Shown: in pieces, positions 58,404-64,000 of the stretch | How the letters are laid out: every line of letters begins with the position of its first letter | How positions within the stretch are numbered: position 1 is the first letter of the stretch | Assembly: GCA_013399305.1 (NCBI GenBank) | Contig: VXAI01000038.1 | Span: 5,734,906 to 5,798,905, forward strand | Direction of reading: 5' to 3' | Source: Rostratula benghalensis | Taxonomy: Eukaryota > Chordata > Aves > Charadriiformes > Rostratulidae | DNA: 64,000 nt | Notes under the pieces: model-generated | The model's input: only the letters and a program-made list of their open reading frames with translations | Databases searched by the model: none | Told to the model about the DNA's origin: nothing | Position numbers and translations under genes: made by a program

Positions 58404-59562
58404 CCAGCTCAAATACCATCCAACCTTTCAGCCTGAGAAAGCCAGAAAACCACACAGTTCTCACAGGCTTGAGTTCTGTTACCTGGAAAATGGGTTTTAG
58501 CACCCAAAACCCACATGCTCCAGTCTCCTGGTGGGGCCCACACTGACACAGAAACTTCCTTTTTAAGAAAACCATTTGCAGTTTTTTTCTTTTCATTATT
58601 AGCACAGTTAGGTCGTGACTATCTGTGTGCAAGCCTGCTCACAAGGAGAAACGATGCTGGTTGGTTTAAATCTCCAGCTCTGCAGAGCTCTGGGGTTTAT
58701 GCTCTTCAAAGGAAGGTTTAAAAATCCTCCTGTCATTAAGATGCTGGAAGGTGGCTCTGAGCTGCACATACCTTGTGCAGGCAAGGCTGCAAGCCCCAGA
58801 GCAGAGGGGGAGAGGAAAGCAACTAAGCAGCCATGGTTTAAAGAGAGTCAACAGGAATGCAAAGTTTAATTAGCTGGAAGCAAGGGCCATGGAAGTTTCA
58901 AAGGTTTGCTACGAGGTTGTGCGAGTCCCAGGAAATCAGGAGAGAGAAAGACTTGAGCGGGAACAAAGTTCGGCACCGTCGTGCTGGGTGCCAGTTGAGC
59001 AACCTGTGTGTGGCAGGAAAGGGCCCTGCCAGGTCTCCTGGTACGAGCCACCCTGCAGTCCCCGTGTCCTGACCTGCCCTCTGCAGCACTTCTGGCCAGC
59101 AGGCAGAGCCCGATCCCCCCCGGCACACAGGCAGCAGCTCTGCCCCTGCTCCGAGCCCGAGGAGCACAGGGTCTGCCTGGGATGCCTGCGAGGACCCAAA
59201 GGACCACAGCCACCACAGACCTGTGCCCACCTGTGTTGGCACGGGACGCTGGCAGAAGAGCTGCCAGAGGGACAGAGAAGGGGAGCCTTCCACAGGGGAC
59301 ATAGAAGCCGGAGCCTGCCCCTGCTTTGATCTTCAAGGGGAGCTGTGTGAGTGCGATGTTTTACACCTCCAACTCCTCGCTGTTATCCAGGCGGGTGTAA
59401 AACCATCACCCTGGCAGCAATCAGTACTGCTCTTTGCTCTAACCCAGCCTGGCTGCTGCGGGGCTGGCTGGAGCTCAGTCTTGTGTGCATGCGAAGGGTC
59501 ATAGAGATGTCCCGCTGGGATGTTTCCTGAAACACTCCACAGCTACGTTTGCACTTTCTTCA

Positions 59563-59581
59563 ATTAAAAAAAAAAAAAAAA
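59563..59581. repeat. A-run
   Basis: Uninterrupted run of A after CAATT in intron 1; no retrogene recognised beside it. Confidence 0.85.
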
Positions 59582-61168
59582 ACAACACCCAAACCTAACT
59601 CACTCCTATCTAGGCACTTTCTCTACTAAAAACAAAGGAAAAAATGGCTCAGCAAGAAGACTGATGGGTCTGGGGGGACAGGGACCACACTGCCTGCTCC
59701 CAACAGCAGCTCCCCTGCACCGAGGGACAGCTGGGGCTGCTCTGGCAGTGGGTCCCCATGGCAGGACAACCAGGTCCCCAGCTGTCACTTGCAGGCAGCA
59801 AAACCTGCAGTCCCCCCTCATCCGGGCAGGAGGGAGGAGGAGAAACATGATTAGAGGCAGCTGGGCTTCCTTCCGTCCACAAGTCACAGGCGGCTGCCCC
59901 AGCACGCTGCTCTGGCGGCAGCACAGCCCCAGCTCAGCCCCCCGCCTGCACCGGGATGCTCTGCCCTCTCCCATCTCCCATCTGCCCCCGCCACAGGATT
60001 TCCTTGCTCTTGATGTGCATGAAAATTAGGAAATGAGGGCTCCTCGGGGACTAGGTGGGGAAGGCAGCTTTTGGCCAGGGGAAAGGATGACACCTCCCAC
60101 ACCCCTTGCCCCGCTGCCCAACATGTTGGGGTGGGATGGGGTCCTGCAGCCTCCCCAGAACAAAGGCTGGGGAAGCAGAAGCGACAGCAGTGATGGACAT
60201 GAACTTGCCACAAACTGAAACAGGAACAGGGGAGCCCGGCCAGCAGCACTGGCTCAGCAGAAGGGGCCGTTGGGGCCAGCATGGTCCCTGCCGCTGCAGG
60301 AGTGACCGCAGGGCGCAGAAGCGGCGCAGAGGAAGAATTTAGAAAATGCATCTCAGTAAAGATATGCTGCCCTGCAACCGTAGTCACTGCAAGAGCTCGA
60401 GGCACTCGTTTTATCCTCCGCCACCTCAGCAGAAAAACATCCATATAAAGCATGTACCACTCCATCCCAGGGTAGGGGAGAAGTGTCACATCAGCCCTCC
60501 TGGTGCGCAGGGGTCTCTCTCACTTCAGCCCCCATCACACAGGCACCACCTCCCTGAGGGCTGAGGCATCCTACTCCCAGCTGCCAGGGCAAATGCCTGC
60601 CTGTGCACTGCTTGGTTGGACAGGGTGCCATGGGAGGGGTCGGTGTGCACAGAGGGTAATAAAAAGCTCCTGTGATACTTCAGGAGGCTCCTCACCATGC
60701 TCCCTGGGCACACAATGCTGAGGAGCATCCTCCCCCACAGAACCCTCCACACTCACAGATAGGGGGAGGCACCCAGAACCCATCAGCTTTGCCTGGGGAC
60801 AACAGGGATGCAAGATAAGCAGAGCGTTTGGATCAAAGGTTAGCCTGGCTACCGGATGGGGCCATGCGAGAAAGAGCCCCCAGGGCTGCCACAAGTCTCC
60901 ACAACCCCACCAGCAGACACCAGACTTGCTCCATGGGGAACCCCTCCCCAGGGGGTTTCCAGCTCTTACAGGGCCAAAGGAGATCTCCAGCTTTTACTTT
61001 TCCTTGTCTTAATTCTGAAGTGCATGGGTTTAACGTAGCAATTAATTTGCAGCAGCTCAACCCTGGGGAGGTGCAGGGAGTCGGAGCAGGGAAGGACAGG
61101 GCTTGAAGAGACCCTGAGCACAGCCAGGTCTGCACAAAGTCCTTCGGCATTTCTTAGAAGCTCCCATT

Positions 61169-61200
61169 ATAAAAAAAAAAAAAACCAACAAAAAAACCAA
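61169..61200. repeat. A-rich simple repeat
   Basis: A-run followed by CCAACAAAAAAACCAA units in intron 1. Confidence 0.85.
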
Positions 61201-61589
61201 CCCCAACCAATTAATAAATAAACAATGTATTGTGAGCCAGAGCTCAGGAAAAGTGCTGAAGAGCAGAACAGCCAAGCGATAAGGGAAGGGAAACACATTG
61301 GCTGGACCATCACTGGGTGCCTATGGAGCAGCTGCCCCTGGAAGTAGGTCATTACCTCACCTGACCACCCACCCCATTAACGCCAACCTTTAGTCTCTGG
61401 CTCCTTACTACAAACGGGGGCAGCTTAAAGCATCCTCTTCCAGGCGCTGGCGAGAGGGTGCTTGGCCAGGCAGCAGGCAGATTTTGGGAGCCTGCCCACC
61501 CCACGCAGGCAGGGGAGCCCGCTGCTCGCTCTGGGGGTGCGGGCAAGGGGCTTCTCCAGCCCGTGCCCCCCAGGAAGGATGAGTGCCAC

Positions 61590-61770
61590 GTGGCTGGGAC
61601 GGTGGTGGTTGGCCCGGCATGGCCGCGCTGGCAGCGGCGGCTCCGGTGCGTACAAAGTTCCCCCTCTGCTAAATCACTTGAGTCTGCCAAGCAGTCACGA
61701 GAAATATAAGCCCGCGCGGGGTTGCCATGGAGCGGGGCTCGGCTGCGGGAGCCCGAAGCTGATTCCTTCG
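61590..61770. promoter_or_regulatory. CpG-rich patch with TATA-like motif in intron 1
   Basis: CpG-dense, with AAATATAAGCCCGCGCGGGG on the plus strand. The short frame that follows stops after 11 codons. Possible alternative promoter or enhancer; weak. Confidence 0.22.
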
Positions 61771-64000
61771 GCACACGGGTTTGCCAGCCAAAGCCCTGCA
61801 GGCAGCTCGTGTCCCCGGCTTCTCTTGCTGCGGCTCCTCGGAGGTGGTCAGGGAGTACAACGTGCGCGTTCCCAAGCACAGCCTTATCTCTGGGGACAGC
61901 CCTCTCCCAGCAGAGCCAGAGCCCCCTCCATGCTGGAGAGTCCCCCAGGGCACTCAGGCTCAGAGTCCCCTGCAGGGATGGTGTCCCTCACCCTGGTGAC
62001 GCCATCTCCCCAAGGCCATGGGCAGGCAGAAGGAGCGGTGGCTTTGGTGACGTTTGCCCCGCAGACAGCAAAGGCACGGGCTGTCCCCACACACCGCCTC
62101 TGCCCCAGCTGGATGGGTGACATCCCTGAGCTCCTGTGGGTGCTGGCACGTGCTGGCCAGGGGAGAATGTGCCCTTGTTGGCACTCTGCCTGCTGGAACA
62201 TGGACATGGGGCTCTGCCATGAGCCAGCCCCCGACCCCACCAAGAGAAATCTCAGAGTCTGGAGGGCTTCTGTGCCTGGAGATGAGCAGGCAGCAGTGGC
62301 CGGCAGCACAGCAAATGGCCTACCAGGAGCCAATCCACCATCTCCCTGTCCCCACCCTTGTGCTGGAGACCATGGGACCCATTCCTCAAAGCCAGGAGGG
62401 GGTTTAGGGCAGGAAGGGCATCCCCCGGGCATTTTTCACTGGACAACCAACAGCGCTGAAGTGCTGGAGCAAGTGGAGTTTCTAACTACAAAGAGGCTTT
62501 TGACATTGGAAAGGTTAATGTGGGAGAGAGATCCGTCTCCTTCACAAAGCTCCCTTTGCTGGAGGCACTAGGTTAAGACCTTAATTATTCACCTGTTGGA
62601 GATGTGCCTTTCCATTACGGCATGAGACCGGGGCAGGGATGTGTAGGCGGGAGGGAGGAAAGCCCATGGTGTGGGGCAGCGCTGGAGCACGGCCAGGGTA
62701 GGGAGCACCAGGGGGTCCTGTCAAAAGGTGGGGGGTGAAAGCGGGTGGGTGTGTGAGGAGGCTCTCCAAAGGACCAGATTTCAGACTAGCCCTCCTTTCC
62801 CTCTGCCGCTGCTCCCTCCTGCTGCTCTCTCCCGGCTCGGAGCGGCAGGCTCAGCAGCACGCCACGCTCACCATCTCCCGCAGCCACCGCTGCGGCGCGG
62901 GCGGCTGCCGGCATCCCCAGCAACCAACCCCCTCCCTGCCTCACAAACGTACCGGCGTGGTCTCTGCAAACAGCCACCCTCGGTAACAGCCTCTGTGCCA
63001 CAGCAAAGCCACCCTGGGAGAACAAGGGGGGAGGGGGGTCTCCAGCCCCAGGGATGCTGCAGCGCTTCAACCCAAGCTGCAGCAATGCAGCCAGGCTGAG
63101 GATAACACTCCGCACAGGCCCTGGCTCAGCCATCCAGGCTCCCCTCCCCAAAATCTCTGAGAGACAAGCTGCAGAAAAAGCAGAATATCCCTCTGCTCAC
63201 TGAGGACTGTCAGAAATTAGGGATGTGTCTCCACTCCGTTACTAACAGTAACAACCCACCCGATGGGTCGCTTTTTCACCCAGGGCTTCGCTGTGCCTCC
63301 TGCACTCATCAATGGATTAAGCTGTTAGCAGGAGGCTGAGAAGTTAAAGAGGGAATATTGTATTTCAGTTAATGTGATCTTTAAGCATCTCTCCAAGAAG
63401 CAGCCTGGGTTTGGTGCAGGTTTCCCTCCCCCCCCCTCCCCGCTGCACTTTGTTGGGGTTTTTTACAGAAATCGAGGCGTCAGAGTCAAACTGCTCCTGC
63501 CTCTCGCGGGGATGCTGAGAGTCACCGGCTGCTCCGCGCTGTCCTCGGCAGAGCTGCCTGGCTGTGCTCTCCAGTGCCCGGTGCCAGCAGCCCAACCAGC
63601 CACAGCCAGCTTCAGACCTCTCCGCGGCACAGGGTGGCACAAAAGGGATTAAGCGGGCCCAGAAACGACACACTCTAGCAAAACAAAGTCATCTCTCTTT
63701 TGTTGTCGCTGTTTTTGTTGTTAAAAAGGGAAAAGGAGTTGGCGGCAGAGAGGCAGATATCAAGTGAAGAACCCTGATTTTCTTTCTGTAGCAATGCAGG
63801 TACCACGTGAATCATCGCTGTCCTCGATATGTAAATAGAGGCTAGCAGGCATCCTCAGCACAAGCCCATTTAACTGAGGGTCTGATGCGAATATCCACGT
63901 CAAACCTTCACCATCCGTCTCCCCGAGAGCCCTCCCAAGGATTCCTCTGCTGGAGAAGAAGGGATCACCTGGCACCTGCGTGCACCCAGCTGCGCCTTTC

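Larger units (their letters stand above)
31600..64000 (-). other. PPARGC1B: PPARGC1B intron 1 (partial)
   Basis: At least 32.4 kb upstream of exon 2 without a supported exon. Very GC-rich with many long chance open frames on both strands, none with a recognisable domain or consistent splice sites. It holds two CR1 elements, a 28-bp minisatellite, short A- or T-rich tracts, and the CpG-dense and AT-rich blocks listed separately. Neither the first coding exon nor a miR-378 hairpin was seen. Confidence 0.75.

Noticed and set aside
59563..59581. A-run as the tail of a processed pseudogene
   Set aside because: No upstream gene-like sequence or target-site duplication could be recognised.
61462..62571. 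369-codon open frame on the plus strand
   Set aside because: Same GC-driven artefact; the sequence shows no family similarity and overlaps several other chance frames.
63780..63810. TTTCTTTCTGTAG ... CAG/GTACC mini-exon pattern on the plus strand
   Set aside because: Such acceptor/donor pairs are common by chance; there is no coding or family support.
31600..64000. miR-378 hairpin within intron 1
   Set aside because: I scanned both strands by eye for the mature sequence and found no match. A missed diverged copy is possible but unsupported.
1..64000. CRISPR arrays, tRNA or rRNA genes, bacterial operons
   Set aside because: No regularly spaced direct repeats, cloverleaf sequence or rRNA signatures seen; the window is vertebrate genomic DNA.

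Overview
The window is vertebrate genomic DNA, almost certainly from a bird. Coding sequence lies in short exons with GT-AG introns. Several CR1-type LINE 3' ends are present, with the avian GGTTGGACTAGATGATCT-like tail and ATTCTATG repeats. The main gene is a recognisable PPARGC1B (PGC-1beta) in a GC-rich setting. No bacterial, phage or organellar features are seen. All three genes found lie on the minus strand, so transcription runs from right to left.

Layout. Positions 1-3083 hold the 5' part (exons 1 and 2) of a TRIM-family RING/B-box E3 ligase gene, 'TRIM A'; the rest lies beyond the left edge. Positions 4675-10546 hold a complete tandem paralogue, 'TRIM B'. Its six coding exons of 627, 96, 234, 23, 143 and 605 nt join in frame into a RING, B-box 1, B-box 2, coiled-coil, PRY-SPRY protein of about 575 aa. 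A CpG-rich block covers the TRIM B start. Positions 10.8-13.4 kb are intergenic. Positions about 13.4-18.54 kb are the inferred long, partly AT-rich 3' UTR of PPARGC1B. Eleven PPARGC1B coding exons (family exons 2-12) lie at 18,542-31,599. They join in frame into 997 codons plus a stop. Adding the roughly 26 residues expected from exon 1 gives about the 1023 aa of the human protein. From 31,600 to 64,000 the window is PPARGC1B intron 1: GC-rich, with simple repeats, two CR1 copies, a few CpG-dense patches and AT-rich blocks, but no exon I can support. Exon 1 and the intronic microRNA miR-378 known from mammals were not found and probably lie beyond 64,000.

Function. PPARGC1B is a nuclear coactivator of ERR/NRF1-driven mitochondrial and lipid genes. 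The visible parts are the N-terminal activation region, two LXXLL nuclear-receptor boxes (one split across an exon junction), the DHDY host-cell-factor motif, a 12-Glu tract and a C-terminal RRM. The TRIM pair belongs to a family often involved in antiviral ubiquitin signalling. TRIM A has an ISRE-like element just upstream of its ATG, and part of it is shared with TRIM B. The physical linkage of the TRIMs to PPARGC1B does not imply shared function. I found no wholly new system. The items most worth a second look are the TRIM pair with its shared upstream motif, four Pumilio-type sites in the PPARGC1B 3' UTR, and CRE-containing and CpG-dense blocks in intron 1.
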